Numbered from the stretch's first letter, positions 46,224-55,429 are shown. The stretch is DNA of 63,778 nucleotides from Roseomonas acroporae (GCF_023223525.1 NZ_JALPRX010000103.1:1-63778), one strand, 5' to 3'. A program made the numbers and translations. The notes: generated from the sequence alone by a model not told the origin.

Positions 46224-46318
46224 GGCAGGGCGCCGCGCCGAACTCGGACGGCGGGGGGCGCCGACCCGCCCCGGGCCCCGCCCCCGCATGAGCCGGCGGG
46301 CCGCATCGGCCGCGCCGG

Positions 46319-46468
46319 AAGGCGGATGCCGGCGGGGCCTAGAGCCGATCCAGCCTGACTGTATCAGGCCGGAACGGCTCTAGCCTTTTGATTTTTCGCA
46401 TTTTCCGAGCCGCTGAGCGAGGACGCTCAGCTTGAAAATGCTCTAAAGGCGGATGCCGGCGGGGCCTA
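46319..46468 (-). repeat. Interspersed repeat copy F, inverted, flanked by 23-bp direct repeats
   Basis: M2 at 46339-46383 (CTAG at both ends) and M1 at 46398-46441 lie in the opposite orientation to the other copies, with CTAA at 46443. A 23-bp sequence (AAGGCGGATGCCGGCGGGGC plus CTA) occurs exactly on each side, at 46319-46341 and 46446-46468. This looks like an insertion flanked by a duplicated target. Confidence 0.9.
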
Positions 46469-46521
46469 CTGCCGCCCCGGCTCGGCCGGCGGGCCCGGAT
46501 CGCCCCGGTGCCGCAGCCGGC

Positions 46522-47064
46522 CTACAGGCACTGGAACGCGGCGATCACGTAGGTCGGCACGAAGGCGAGCTGCCGGCCGTTGACGCGGAGCGCCACGCGC
46601 TGGACCTCCCCGCAGCGCCGCGCCGCCCCCTCGTACGCGGCGCGCAGCCCGTGCGCCTGGCGGCAGTACTTGGCGGCGGCGTTGGCCACCTCCTCGTCGC
46701 GCACCTGCCGGCCGATGTACCAGAACACGATGCCCCGGCGGCTCCGGTCGAGCAGCACCACGGGGGGATAGGGCGAGTCCGCGCTGAAGCGGAACTGGTC
46801 CTGCAGGCCCTCCGAGTAGAGGGCCGTGTCGTGCTGCAGGCCCTCGCGCATCAGGTCGTAGAACACCGAGGTGACGCCGCGCGCCAGGCCGTCGACCAGC
46901 GGGTCGGCGGTGTCGTTCGGGTCGCAGATGCCGTAGGGCCGGCGGGACAGGGGGCCGTAGCCGTCGCGGCCGAGACCCTGGTAGGGGGGTGGTGGCGGTT
47001 GCAGGCAGCCGGGCGCGAGCAGCGCCACCAGGCACGCCATCGTCAGGACCACCGGCTGGCGCAT
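46522..47064 (-). CDS. Putative lipoprotein of unknown function
   Basis: A 180-residue protein with a type II signal peptide: MRQPVVLTMACLVALLAPGC, lipobox LAPGC with the Cys at about 20, then a short proline run. The mature part contains YGICDPNDTADPLVDGLARG and NAAAKYCRQAHGLRA, giving three or four cysteines likely to form disulfides outside the inner membrane. The start has GGAGG 7 nt upstream. No family is recognised. It stands alone between a repeat element and a GC-rich gap. Confidence 0.75.
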   Translation of the reverse strand: MRQPVVLTMACLVALLAPGCLQPPPPPYQGLGRDGYGPLSRRPYGICDPNDTADPLVDGLARGVTSVFYDLMREGLQHDTALYSEGLQDQFRFSADSPYPPVVLLDRSRRGIVFWYIGRQVRDEEVANAAAKYCRQAHGLRAAYEGAARRCGEVQRVALRVNGRQLAFVPTYVIAAFQCL

Positions 47065-47531
47065 GTCCCTGCCTCCGGACCGGGCCGCCGCATCGTGCCC
47101 GGCATGGGCACGACCGTTGCACTTCCGATGGCGGCGGGCAAAACATTCCGGCCGAAGAGCGTTTCCGTGCCGGCCGCGCGCGCGGATGGCGGTCGGCGTA
47201 GGGCGTGCAGGTCGTCTGGATGACCCCGTGCCGGCCGCGCGCGCGGGTGGCGGGCCGGGACCTGCCGGCACAAGCCCCGCCGGCACGGGCATTGTCCGCG
47301 GTCTACGCCATGCCGGGGTCCACGCCATGCCGGCCCCCGGCACGGCGGCCGGGTTGCCCGTGATCCCCGGCGCGGCGGGCCCCCGGCCCCCCCCGGGGGC
47401 CAGCGTGCCGGCGGTGCCCGCCGGCACGGGCCCGGTCCGCAGGCCCGACGCGGCGCGGCCGGGAGCCGCATCGGCGGGGCGCGTGGGCCGACCGCCAGGG
47501 GCACCGTACCGGGGCAGGCGCGGCCCGCGGT
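47065..47531. other. Intergenic gap without a recognisable gene
   Basis: About 470 bp of GC-rich DNA. A 19-bp stretch GTGCCGGCCGCGCGCGCGG occurs twice (near 47167 and 47228). Open frames here give only Pro/Gly/Ala/Arg-rich text. The lipoprotein promoter should lie at its left end. Confidence 0.5.
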
Positions 47532-47843
47532 TCAGGCGGCGGGCTGGAGGACGTGGATGACGCGGCTCGCGATCATCTCCTTCGTCTTCTCGCCATAGGC
47601 GCGCATGTGCGGCGCGGCGCCGTGGGCCTTCAGCGCGTCCATGCTCTCCCACTTCTCGATCGCCAGGAAGCTGTCCGGGCCGAAGGGGGTCTGGATCTTC
47701 CCCGCGCCCTCGGCGTCGATGGCGGGGGCGTACTCGATGCAGCCCTGCTCGGCATGGACGGCCGGCATGTTGGCGCGGAAGGCCTCCAGCACCGCGTCGC
47801 GCATGCCGGGCTTGGCGGTGATGATGGCGATGACGTGGATCAT
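47532..47843 (-). CDS. Antibiotic biosynthesis monooxygenase (ABM)-fold protein
   Basis: A 103-residue ferredoxin-like dimeric alpha/beta protein: MIHVIAIITAKPGMRDAVLE, then MPAVHAEQGCIEYAP and FLAIEKWESMDALKAHGAAPHM, ending with the usual beta-strand. ABM proteins include quinol monooxygenases (YgiN), heme-degrading enzymes and autoinducer-2 isomerase LsrG; this one resembles the generic YgiN group. The role is not specified by context. The 317-bp gap to the next gene shows no credible frame. Confidence 0.88.
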   Translation of the reverse strand: MIHVIAIITAKPGMRDAVLEAFRANMPAVHAEQGCIEYAPAIDAEGAGKIQTPFGPDSFLAIEKWESMDALKAHGAAPHMRAYGEKTKEMIASRVIHVLQPAA

Positions 47844-48160
47844 GCGGGACGTTCCTCGCTGGTCGTTGGTGCCGGGCCGGCGATGGCGCGGCGGGGACGG
47901 CGCGCAGTAGGCGGCAAGGCGACGCGGCTGGAAAGCCCCCGGAGCACGCGGAGGAGGGCAGCGCGGCGGTGCCCCGGGCGTGGCCGGGTGGCGGCGGCAG
48001 GGGGTCGCCGGCGGCGCACCGACGACCGGACAGGTGGCGCCGCCTCCGCCAGCCGCGCGGCGCGCGCCAGGGCGGCGCGCCGGAAACCCCGGCCGGGTCG
48101 GAGCGGCCGCGCGGCGAGCCGAGGCGGGCCGGCGGACCGGCGAGGCGTCGGGGCCTGGAA

Positions 48161-49654
48161 TCAGGCGGCCTCGGCGATCGGGCCGGGGGCGGTCTCCCAG
48201 GCGAGGCCGACCAGGGCGACGCTGCGGCGCGCCGGGCCGTCCGGGCGGCAGACGATGAGGTTCTGCTCCTCCAGCCAGGTGAGCAGGCGGCGCGCGCGGC
48301 CGAGGGAGCGGGTGCCGTAGGCGGCGGCGATGGTGGCGTCGGAAGGGCACGGCTCGCGATCCAGGGCGGCGCGGGCAAGGAGGAGGAAAACGCCCTGCAC
48401 GTCCTCGGGCAGCGCGTTGGCGCGGGCCTCGGCCTCGGCCCAGGAGGAGGCCCATTCGGGCGAGGCGGCGGCGGCCGCGTCGATGCCGGCGCGGGCCGTG
48501 GCGAGGCGGCGGCGGAAGGTGGGGATGTCGAGCGGCTTGCCGGGGACGGCGTGGATCCGGCAGCGCACCAGGAAGTCCTGATAGAGCACGGCGACGGGGC
48601 GGAAGCTCGCCTCGGGGTCGGAAAGCAGGTCGCGCAGGATGCCGGCGTGGGCGGAATCGCGCGCGGCGGTCTCCTCAGGCGTGAGGACGGCGGCGCGCTC
48701 GGGGGCGGGCGCCGGGCGGGCGGTGGCGAGCTGCGCGAGCTGGGCGGTGATGTCGGGCGGCGGGGCGGCCGGGGCGCGGCGCGGCGGGCGGGCGGGCTCC
48801 GGCGCGGGGGCGAGGATCAGCTCGCGCAGGGATTCGTCGGGGGCGCCGGGGAGCGGGGTGAGCTTCGGCGCGGCGCCGCGGCTTTCCGTCTCGGTGGCGC
48901 CGATGCGCAAGGGAAGCGGCTTGCGCGAGAGGGCGGGGCCGAGGGCGATGAAGTGGCCGCGGGCGAGGTCGCGGAAGGATTCGGCGGCGCGACGCTCCAT
49001 GCCCAGCAGGTCGGCGGCGCGCTGCATGTCGATGTCGAGGAAGGTGCGGCCCATCAGGAAGTTGGAGGCCTCGGCGGCGACGTTCTTGGCGAGCTTGGCC
49101 AGGCGCTGCGTGGCGATGACGCCGGCCAGGCCGCGCTTGCGGCCGCGGCACATCAGGTTGGTCATGGCGCCGAGGGAGGCGCGGCGGGCCTCGTCCGTCG
49201 CCTCGCCGCCGGCGGCGGGGGCGAAGAGCTGGGCCTCGTCCACCACGACGAGGACGGGGGACCAGAGGTCGCGCTCCACCTCGAACAGCCCGCCGAGGAA
49301 GGCGGCGGCGAGGCGGAGCTGCGCGTCCTGCTCGCAGCCCTCCAGGTTGAGGACGACGGAGGCGCGGTGGGCGCGGATGCGCTCGGCGGCAGCCTGCAGG
49401 GAGCGGTCCGTGTGCGCCTCCGCGTCCAGCACGAGGTGGCCGTAGCGCTCGGCGAGGTTGGTGAAGTCCCCCTCCGGGTCGATCACCACCTGCTGCACCC
49501 AGGGGGCGGACTGCTCCAGCAGGCGGCGCAGGAGGTGGGACTTGCCGGAGCCGGAATTGCCCTGGACGAGGAGGCGGGTGGACAGCAGCTCCTCCAGGTC
49601 CAGCGTCGCGGGCGAGCCGGCGGTGGTGAGGCCGAGGTCGATCGCGATGGTCAT
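48161..49654 (-). CDS. HerA/DUF87-like ATP-binding protein
   Basis: A 497-residue P-loop ATPase. Walker A is GNSGSGKS (32-39), Walker B VLVVVDEAQ (134-142), and GLAGVIATQRLAKLAKNV is the sensor/Q-rich region typical of HerA/FtsK-like helicases. After a Pro/Ala-rich linker (about 290-350), the C-terminal domain looks helical (winged-helix-like RARRLLTWLEEQNLIVCRPD). HerA relatives move DNA in repair or in phage-defence systems with NurA or SIR2 partners, but no such partner is adjacent. Upstream lies a region of repeats. The start at 49654 matches the family; the longer frame does not. Confidence 0.82.
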   Translation of the reverse strand: MTIAIDLGLTTAGSPATLDLEELLSTRLLVQGNSGSGKSHLLRRLLEQSAPWVQQVVIDPEGDFTNLAERYGHLVLDAEAHTDRSLQAAAERIRAHRASVVLNLEGCEQDAQLRLAAAFLGGLFEVERDLWSPVLVVVDEAQLFAPAAGGEATDEARRASLGAMTNLMCRGRKRGLAGVIATQRLAKLAKNVAAEASNFLMGRTFLDIDMQRAADLLGMERRAAESFRDLARGHFIALGPALSRKPLPLRIGATETESRGAAPKLTPLPGAPDESLRELILAPAPEPARPPRRAPAAPPPDITAQLAQLATARPAPAPERAAVLTPEETAARDSAHAGILRDLLSDPEASFRPVAVLYQDFLVRCRIHAVPGKPLDIPTFRRRLATARAGIDAAAAASPEWASSWAEAEARANALPEDVQGVFLLLARAALDREPCPSDATIAAAYGTRSLGRARRLLTWLEEQNLIVCRPDGPARRSVALVGLAWETAPGPIAEAA

Positions 49655-49726
49655 GCCTGGGTGGGGACTCCGGTTGGGGGTGGGGAGTGTAGCGCGGTTG
49701 GAGGTGGGGCGCGCGGGTGGGGCGGG

Positions 49727-49962
49727 TTCGGACAAACCCCACCGTGGCGTTCGCGGACGCCGCCGGGGCGCTGCCCCGGACCCCGCGAAGGGGCGAAGCC
49801 CCCTTCGAGACCCCCGGTTTGGAAGAGGTGGTGGGTGGGGCCGGCATTCGTGTCGGGCGGGGGTGGGGCGGTTTCGGACAAATGGTGGCGGCGGGGAGCG
49901 GGCGGGGCGCTTTCGGACAAATGCGGCGCGTGGGTGCGCGGGCAGGCGGGTTCGGACAAATG
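49727..49962 (+). repeat. Four copies of TTCGGACAAA(TG), the last three exactly 39 bp apart, with two hairpins
   Basis: TTCGGACAAA starts at 49727, 49873, 49912 and 49951; the last three continue as TTCGGACAAATG and are spaced exactly 39 bp. Two GC hairpins lie between the first and second copies: CCGGGGC-GCT-GCCCCGG at 49763-49779 and one with CGAAGGGGC at 49786-49807. The region is upstream of the HerA-like gene. Open frames through it are Pro-rich and not accepted. Nothing else is seen up to 50187. Confidence 0.8.
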
Positions 49963-50187
49963 GGTTGAGGCGCGCTGCGGGCGGGCGGGGAGCGGCGGCG
50001 AGGAGTGGGGTGGCATGGGCAGCTCCTCCGGCGGTTGACGCGATCGGAAATTATTCCTATAGATCGGGATGGGTGAGGTGGTCAAGGATCAGGCCGTGCT
50101 CGCTGATCAGGGCACAGATGCCGGGAAATGAGTTGGCTGGCTTGTCGACGTCAGGTGCGGCGGGAAGCGGTCGCCGCGCGCAGTGCG

Positions 50188-50370
50188 TCAGGTGACCGGA
50201 TCGGCGCCGCGCTTCGCCGATACCGCCGCGATGCGCTCAAGCAGGCGGCGCTTGGCGACGGTGCGGCGATTGCCGCTGTTGCGCAGTAGCTCGGGCGACG
50301 GCGGGGACAGGCCCGCCTCGCGCTTGCGCTGAAGCTGGGCGGCCCGTTCATCGAGGGTGATGCGCCGCAT
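50188..50370 (-). CDS. Small basic protein of unknown function
   Basis: A 60-residue frame starting ATG at 50370: MRRITLDERAAQLQRKREAG, then a serine/proline turn and a basic helix (RRTVAKRRLLERIAAVSAKR). It overlaps the end of the preceding tiny gene by 23 bp. The composition is that of a small DNA- or RNA-binding helix pair, but no family is recognised. It could be the second half of a two-gene module such as a toxin-antitoxin pair. Confidence 0.45.
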   Translation of the reverse strand: MRRITLDERAAQLQRKREAGLSPPSPELLRNSGNRRTVAKRRLLERIAAVSAKRGADPVT

Positions 50371-50566
50371 CGCGTTGGCTTTCGAGGAAGGACAGATCGA
50401 GGTCGCCGGCGGTTTCCTGCCGGATGCGACTGTCGAGGTAGGCCGCATCCAACCCTTCGGCAAGGACGAACATGGAGAGGGCCTGATGCCGCATCTCGTC
50501 GTCGCGGCGGCGACTGGCGATCCACTGGCCGAGGCGATCCGCGATCAGGTCCTCGGTCGGGGCCAT
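50348..50566 (-). CDS. Small acidic protein of unknown function
   Basis: A 72-residue frame starting MAPTEDLIADRLGQWIASRR and ending in an acidic helix (DLDLSFLESQRDAAHHPR). GAGG lies 5 nt before the ATG. The sequence is amphipathic and not low-complexity, and the next small gene overlaps it by 23 bp. Upstream is AT-rich DNA that probably carries its promoter. Confidence 0.5.
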   Translation of the reverse strand: MAPTEDLIADRLGQWIASRRRDDEMRHQALSMFVLAEGLDAAYLDSRIRQETAGDLDLSFLESQRDAAHHPR

Positions 50567-50788
50567 GCAGACCTCGCCGTCACCTATGGCGACGAAAATT
50601 TAGCAGGCGCTTGACCAGCTCGGATTGTTTCAAAAAATTTTGGCAATTGTCCATAGACTAGTGTCGCTTGATCCAAAAGCGCCATTGTTTTCCCTTGCAG
50701 CCTTCCATAAGCCAATCAGTTATTCTTACATATCAAAATACAACCACCATCGCAACTCGATTCGAAACCCCAAGCACCAAAGGCCTGC
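50567..50788. other. AT-rich intergenic stretch
   Basis: About 220 bp markedly richer in A and T than the surroundings (runs such as TTTCAAAAAATTTTGG). It lies between the small genes and the UxaA-type dehydratase gene. It probably holds a promoter for the small genes and the 3' end of the dehydratase transcript. Open frames here lack ribosome sites and homology. Confidence 0.5.
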
Positions 50789-52321
50789 CTACATCGTCGC
50801 CCCGATCACCCAAGGCGCAAATTCCGCCGCCCCCGCGTCGAATTCCTCGCTCTTCGTCCGCTCCCCGCTCGCCACCCGCAGCATCGTCTGAAAAATCCGC
50901 TCGCCGCACTCCGCCACGCTTTCCTCCCCGCTCAGCACGGTGCCGCAGTTGATGTCCATGTCGTCCACCATGCGCTCGTACATCGCGGTGTTGGTGGCGA
51001 GCTTGATGCTCGGCGCTGGCTTGCAGCCGAACACGCTGCCGCGGCCGGTGGTGAAGCAGACCAGGTTGGCGCCGCCCGCCACCTGGCCGGTGGCGGCGAC
51101 GGGGTCGTAGCCGGGCGTGTCCATGAAGGTGAAGCCCTTGGCGGTGACTTCCTCGGCGTAGCGGTACACCTCGGTGAGGTTGGTGGTGCCGCCCTTGGCC
51201 ATGGCGCCGAGGGATTTCTCCAGGATGGTGGTCAGGCCGCCGGCCTTGTTGCCGGGGGACGGGTTGGCGTCCATCTCCGCACCTTCCCGGGCGGTGTATT
51301 CCTCCCACCAGCGCATCAGGCCGACCAGCTTCTCGCCCACCTCGCGGCTGACGGCGCGGCGGGTGAGGAGGTGCTCGGCGCCGTAGGTCTCGGGGGTCTC
51401 GGAGAGGATCACGGTGCCGCCGTGGCGGACGAGGAGGTCGCTGGCGGCGCCCAGGGCGGGGTTGGCGGAGATGCCGGAATAGCCGTCGGAGCCGCCGCAT
51501 TGCAGGGCGACGCGCAGCTCGGAGGCAGGGACGGTGGTGCGGGTGGCGGCGTTGCTTTCGGCCAGCACCTCGCGGACGAAGGCCATGCCGGCCTCCACGG
51601 TCTTGCGGATGCCGCCCATCTCCTGGATGTCCATGGAGCGGAGGCGGCCGGCGAGGCGCTGCTCCTGCATCATCGGGCCGAGCTGGTTGACCTCGCAGCC
51701 GAGGCCGATGGCGATGACGTGGGAGAAATTGGCGTGGCGGGCGAAGCCGGCCAGCGTCCGGCGGAGCAGGCGCAACGGCTCGCCCATGGCCATGCCGCAG
51801 CCGGTCTTGTGGGTGAGTGCGACGACGCCGTCCACGTTGGGGAATTCGGCGAGGGGGTCGTGGCCCGTGAAGGGGTTGCGCCTGAAGGCGTCGGCGATCA
51901 GGGACGCCGTGTGGGCCGAGCAGTTCACCGAGGTGACGAGGCCGATGTAGTTGCGCGTGGCGACGCGGCCGTCGGGGCGGACGATGCCCTGGAAGGTGGC
52001 GGGCTCGGCGGCGGGTTCGGTGGGCTTCGCGTCGACGCCCCAGGCGTAGTCGCGCGAGAAGTCGCCCATGGCGAGGTTGTGGGAGTGGACGTGCTCGCCG
52101 GGGGCGATGGGTTGCGTCGCGAAGCCGATGATCTGGCCGTAGCGGCGGACGGGCTCGCCCTGCTCGTGTGGGCGCGTCGCGACCTTGTGGCCGGGCGGGA
52201 TGCGGGTGGCGGCGAGGATGCCGGGGGCGACTTGGGTGCCGGGGGGGAGCGCGATGCGGGCGATGACCACGCCGTCCTCGGGGTGGAGGCGGATCACCGG
52301 CGGCTGGGTCTGGGCATCCAC
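50789..52321 (-). CDS. UxaA-family altronate/galactarate dehydratase
   Basis: A 510-residue sugar-acid dehydratase. An N-terminal SAF domain (to about residue 95) precedes the catalytic domain with RNYIGLVTSVNCSAHTA, HKTGCGMAMG, GLGCEVNQLG and LQCGGSDGYSGI; the last gives the conserved metal-site cysteines and histidine. UxaA converts D-altronate to 2-keto-3-deoxy-gluconate, and GarD acts on galactarate; the sequence alone does not choose. No uronate or tagaturonate genes are adjacent. The length is normal for the family. Confidence 0.92.
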   Translation of the reverse strand: MDAQTQPPVIRLHPEDGVVIARIALPPGTQVAPGILAATRIPPGHKVATRPHEQGEPVRRYGQIIGFATQPIAPGEHVHSHNLAMGDFSRDYAWGVDAKPTEPAAEPATFQGIVRPDGRVATRNYIGLVTSVNCSAHTASLIADAFRRNPFTGHDPLAEFPNVDGVVALTHKTGCGMAMGEPLRLLRRTLAGFARHANFSHVIAIGLGCEVNQLGPMMQEQRLAGRLRSMDIQEMGGIRKTVEAGMAFVREVLAESNAATRTTVPASELRVALQCGGSDGYSGISANPALGAASDLLVRHGGTVILSETPETYGAEHLLTRRAVSREVGEKLVGLMRWWEEYTAREGAEMDANPSPGNKAGGLTTILEKSLGAMAKGGTTNLTEVYRYAEEVTAKGFTFMDTPGYDPVAATGQVAGGANLVCFTTGRGSVFGCKPAPSIKLATNTAMYERMVDDMDINCGTVLSGEESVAECGERIFQTMLRVASGERTKSEEFDAGAAEFAPWVIGATM

Positions 52322-52400
52322 GGCTGCGCTTCTCCGGGCGTATTTGCCGGGGAGTCTAGCACCGTGGGTCGGGGCGGGTAGGCTCCAAACGAGGAGAGGT

Positions 52401-52500
52401 CCAGGAGGGCCTCGCCCTCCTGGCGGGTCCAGGGCGGCGCCCTGGCGGGAAGGTCCAGGAAGGGCAGCGCCCTTCCTGGTGGGGTCCGGGGCGAAGCCCC
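52401..52500. repeat. Cluster of GC-rich hairpins between eipB and the UxaA-type gene
   Basis: Successive palindromes at 52401-52423 (CCAGGAGGGC stem), 52429-52445 (CCAGGGC stem), 52455-52479 (CCAGGAAGGGC stem) and 52488-52500 (GGGGC-GAA-GCCCC). They lie between two minus-strand genes, just after the eipB 3' end, and are the same type as those at 17.1-17.3 kb. Confidence 0.85.
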
Positions 52501-52519
52501 GAAGGGCCCCGCTGCCTGG

Positions 52520-53413
52520 TCAGCAGCCCGCCGGGATGGGCTGGAGCTCGATCATCTCGCCGTTCACGGTGAAGTCGCCGAAGTCCATCTTCATCTCGTC
52601 GGCGACGCCGTTCTCCCAGTAGCGCAGGCCGACCTCGTAGTCCGGGGAGCCGGTGCCGGCGGACTGGCCGCCGGGCTCGCGGTTGAAGAAGGCGACGCGC
52701 ATGCGGGCGGAGCCGAGGGGGGAGAGGATGGGGAAGCGGGCGTTGTTCTGCGGGCCGGTCCAGCCGGTGATGGCGGTGGTGGTGTCCTGGGCGCCGTCGG
52801 CGGAGGTGCCGTCGAACAGGGGCGCGATCATGATGCGCTGGCCGGCGCGGGCGGCCTGGAGGGAGCGGGTGGTGTGCAGCATGGGCAGCAGCGTGCCGGG
52901 CGGCAGCGCCATCTCGCGCGCCTCGGGCGAGGTGTAGCGAACGGTGCCGGTGCCGTCGGCGTTCAGCGTGGCGTCGCCCTGGATGCGCTGGGAGACGGCG
53001 CCCTGGGAGGTCTGGGTCAGGGAGAAGCGGAGGGAGCGGCCGTCCTTCGCCTCGTAGGTGGAGTAGTCGGAGGTGGTCTCGACCTCGTTGCCGTCGCGGT
53101 CGGTCAGGGTGAGCTGGAAGCGCTGGCGGGTGGCCCAGCCGTCGCAGGCGTCGGCCTGCTCGTAGATCATGGCGCCGCGGGCGGAGACGACGTTGGAATT
53201 GTCGCGCGCGCGGTCCAGCGTCAGGCGGTAGGCGGCGCGGTGGGCCAGCATGGGCGCGAGCGGCGCCTGGGCGGGGGTGGCGCCCTGGGCGGGCGCCGGG
53301 GTGGCCGGCGCCGGGGTCGACTGGGGCGCGGGTGTGTCGCCCTTCTGGGCCATGGCCACGGTGCCGGCGCAGGCGGTGCCGAGTGCCAGGGCGAGAGCGA
53401 AGCGCAGCCGCAT
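52520..53413 (-). CDS. eipB: Cell-envelope integrity protein EipB-like (DUF1849)
   Basis: A 297-residue periplasmic protein with a signal peptide ending near AMAQ (residue 22), a Pro/Ala/Thr-rich linker (about 25-52) and the EipB beta-spiral start MLAHRAAYRLTLDRARDNSN. C90 (QADACDGW) and the final C297 (PIPAGC) fit the conserved intramolecular disulfide of EipB. EipB supports envelope stability in Brucella and other alphaproteobacteria. The ATG at 53413 has an AAGGAGG 5 nt upstream, which decides the start. It lies 30 bp after aspS and may share its transcript. Confidence 0.88.
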   Translation of the reverse strand: MRLRFALALALGTACAGTVAMAQKGDTPAPQSTPAPATPAPAQGATPAQAPLAPMLAHRAAYRLTLDRARDNSNVVSARGAMIYEQADACDGWATRQRFQLTLTDRDGNEVETTSDYSTYEAKDGRSLRFSLTQTSQGAVSQRIQGDATLNADGTGTVRYTSPEAREMALPPGTLLPMLHTTRSLQAARAGQRIMIAPLFDGTSADGAQDTTTAITGWTGPQNNARFPILSPLGSARMRVAFFNREPGGQSAGTGSPDYEVGLRYWENGVADEMKMDFGDFTVNGEMIELQPIPAGC

Positions 53414-53443
53414 GCGGGCCTCCTTGGTCAACAGCCGTGACAC

Positions 53444-55312
53444 TTAGGCGTTCTTCGGGCCGCTGGCATCAGCCGGCTGCGTTGCCTTCGCTTCACCTTT
53501 GCCGGGGGCACCGTCGGCACCGCCCTTGGGGCCGCCCTTGGCGGGGGGCAGGTCGAGGCGGATGGAGAGTTCCTTGAGGCGGGCGGCGTCCACCGGGGCG
53601 GGGGCGCCCATCATCAGGTCCTCGCCCTGCTGGTTGAGCGGGAAGAGGATGACCTCGCGGATGTTGGGCTCGTCGGCGAGCAGCATGACGATGCGGTCGA
53701 TGCCCGGGGCGGAGCCGCCGTGCGGCGGGGCGCCGTAGCGGAAGGCGTTGAGCATGCCGCCGAAGCGGGCCTCGACCTCCTCGGCCTTGTAGCCCGCGAT
53801 CTCGAAGGCGCGGAGCATGATGTCCGGGCGGTGGTTGCGGATGGCGCCGGAGGAGAGCTCGATGCCGTTGCAGACGATGTCGTACTGGTAGGCCTTGATG
53901 TCGAGCGGGTTCATGCCGTTCAGCGCGTCGAGGCCGCCCTGGGGCATGGAGAAGGGGTTGTGGCTGAAGTCGATCAGCCCCGTCTCCTCGTTCAGCTCGT
54001 ACATCGGGAAGTCGACGATCCAGCAGAAGCGGAACTCGCCGGCGGCGATCAGGCCGAGGTCCTCGCCGAGCTTCGTGCGCACCTTGCCGGCGAATTTCGG
54101 CGCCTCGTCCTTCTTGCCGGCGGCGAAGAACACCGCGTCGCCCGGCTGCAGGCCGCAGGCGGCGCGGATGGCCTCGGTGCGGGCGGGCTCCAGGTTCTTG
54201 GCGATCGGGCCCTTGGCGCCGTCCGCCGCGAACTGGATGTAGCCGAGGCCGCCCGCGCCCTGCTCGCGGGCCCAGTCGTTGAGCTTGTCGAAGAAGCCGC
54301 GCGGGTTGCCGGCAGCGCCAGGCGCCGGGATGGCGCGGATGACGCCGCCCGAGGCCGCGATCCTCGCGAACAGGCCGAAGCCGGAGCCGGCGAAGTGCTC
54401 CGTCACGTCGGTGATGCGCAGCGGGTTGCGCAGGTCGGGCTTGTCGGAGCCGTATTCGAGCATCGCCGTCTCGTAGGCGATGCGCGGGAACGGCGCCTGC
54501 GTCACCTTCCGGCCGCCGCCGAACTCCTCGAAGATGCCCTGCATCACGGGCTCCAGCGCGGCGAAGACGTCCTCCTGCGTGACGAAGCTCATCTCGAAGT
54601 CGAGCTGGTAGAACTCGCCGGGCGAGCGGTCGGCGCGGCTCGCCTCGTCGCGGAAGCAGGGAGCGATCTGGAAGTAGCGGTCGAAGCCCGCCACCATGGC
54701 GAGCTGCTTGAACTGCTGCGGCGCCTGCGGCAGCGCGTAGAACTTGCCCGGATGGTTGCGGGCGGGGACGAGGAAGTCGCGCGCGCCCTCGGGGCTGCTG
54801 GCGGTCAGGATCGGCGTCTGGAACTCGGTGAAGCCGAGGGCGATCATGCGGCGGCGGATGCTCGCGATCACGCCCGCGCGCAGCAGCATGTTGCGGTGCT
54901 GCTTCTCGCGCCGCAGGTCGAGGAAGCGGTAGCGCAGGCGCAGGTCCTCGGGGAATTCCTGCTCGCCGGCGACCTGGATCGGCAGCACCTCGGCGGCGGA
55001 CTGCACCTCCAGCTCGCGCACGCGCAGCTCGATCTCGCCGGTCGGCATCTTCGGGTTCACCGTGGCGGGCTCGCGGTTCACCACCTCGCCGGTGACGGTG
55101 ACGACGCTCTCCGGGCGCAGCGCGTCGGCCGCTTCCAGGACCGGCGAGCCCTGGGCCACCACGCACTGGGTGATGCCGTAGTGGTCGCGCAGGTCGATGA
55201 ACAGCACCCCGCCATGGTCGCGCTTGCGGTGCACCCAGCCCGACAGACGGACGGTCTGGCCGGCATCGGCGGCGCGGAGGGCACCACAGGTATGGGTGCG
55301 GTAGGCGTGCAT
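53444..55312 (-). CDS. aspS: Aspartyl-tRNA synthetase
   Basis: A 622-residue class II aminoacyl-tRNA synthetase charging tRNA-Asp, and possibly tRNA-Asn in organisms using the amidotransferase route. The N-terminal OB-fold has [20 protein letters not shown]; motif 2 is [19 protein letters not shown], the bacterial insertion domain lies near 290-420, and motif 3 is [18 protein letters not shown]. The last 35 residues ([18 protein letters not shown]) are a low-complexity Lys/Gly/Ala tail beyond the usual end. It is followed by eipB. Confidence 0.97.
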   Translation of the reverse strand: MHAYRTHTCGALRAADAGQTVRLSGWVHRKRDHGGVLFIDLRDHYGITQCVVAQGSPVLEAADALRPESVVTVTGEVVNREPATVNPKMPTGEIELRVRELEVQSAAEVLPIQVAGEQEFPEDLRLRYRFLDLRREKQHRNMLLRAGVIASIRRRMIALGFTEFQTPILTASSPEGARDFLVPARNHPGKFYALPQAPQQFKQLAMVAGFDRYFQIAPCFRDEASRADRSPGEFYQLDFEMSFVTQEDVFAALEPVMQGIFEEFGGGRKVTQAPFPRIAYETAMLEYGSDKPDLRNPLRITDVTEHFAGSGFGLFARIAASGGVIRAIPAPGAAGNPRGFFDKLNDWAREQGAGGLGYIQFAADGAKGPIAKNLEPARTEAIRAACGLQPGDAVFFAAGKKDEAPKFAGKVRTKLGEDLGLIAAGEFRFCWIVDFPMYELNEETGLIDFSHNPFSMPQGGLDALNGMNPLDIKAYQYDIVCNGIELSSGAIRNHRPDIMLRAFEIAGYKAEEVEARFGGMLNAFRYGAPPHGGSAPGIDRIVMLLADEPNIREVILFPLNQQGEDLMMGAPAPVDAARLKELSIRLDLPPAKGGPKGGADGAPGKGEAKATQPADASGPKNA

Positions 55313-55429
55313 GGCGGTGTCTCTGGCGCTGGGTAGAGGGCGGAGCGCGGCAGGAACCTCCGGGGGAAGGGCGCTGTCAAGCCTGCGAGTGGGTGGGCAG
55401 TGGGCCGCCGTGGTCCATTTGCTGGTTTG

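Noticed and set aside
40991-46289. Very long antisense open frames, e.g. a 698-codon frame opposite hyuA and a 1115-codon frame from 42942 to 46289
   Set aside because: They lie opposite confidently assigned genes; translations are Arg/Ala/Gly/Pro-rich without domains. High GC content produces such stop-free shadows.
49651-50085. Proline-rich 144-codon frame through the TTCGGACAAATG repeats
   Set aside because: Composition is a GC and repeat artefact, there is no good ribosome site, and it overlaps the HerA-like gene's upstream region.
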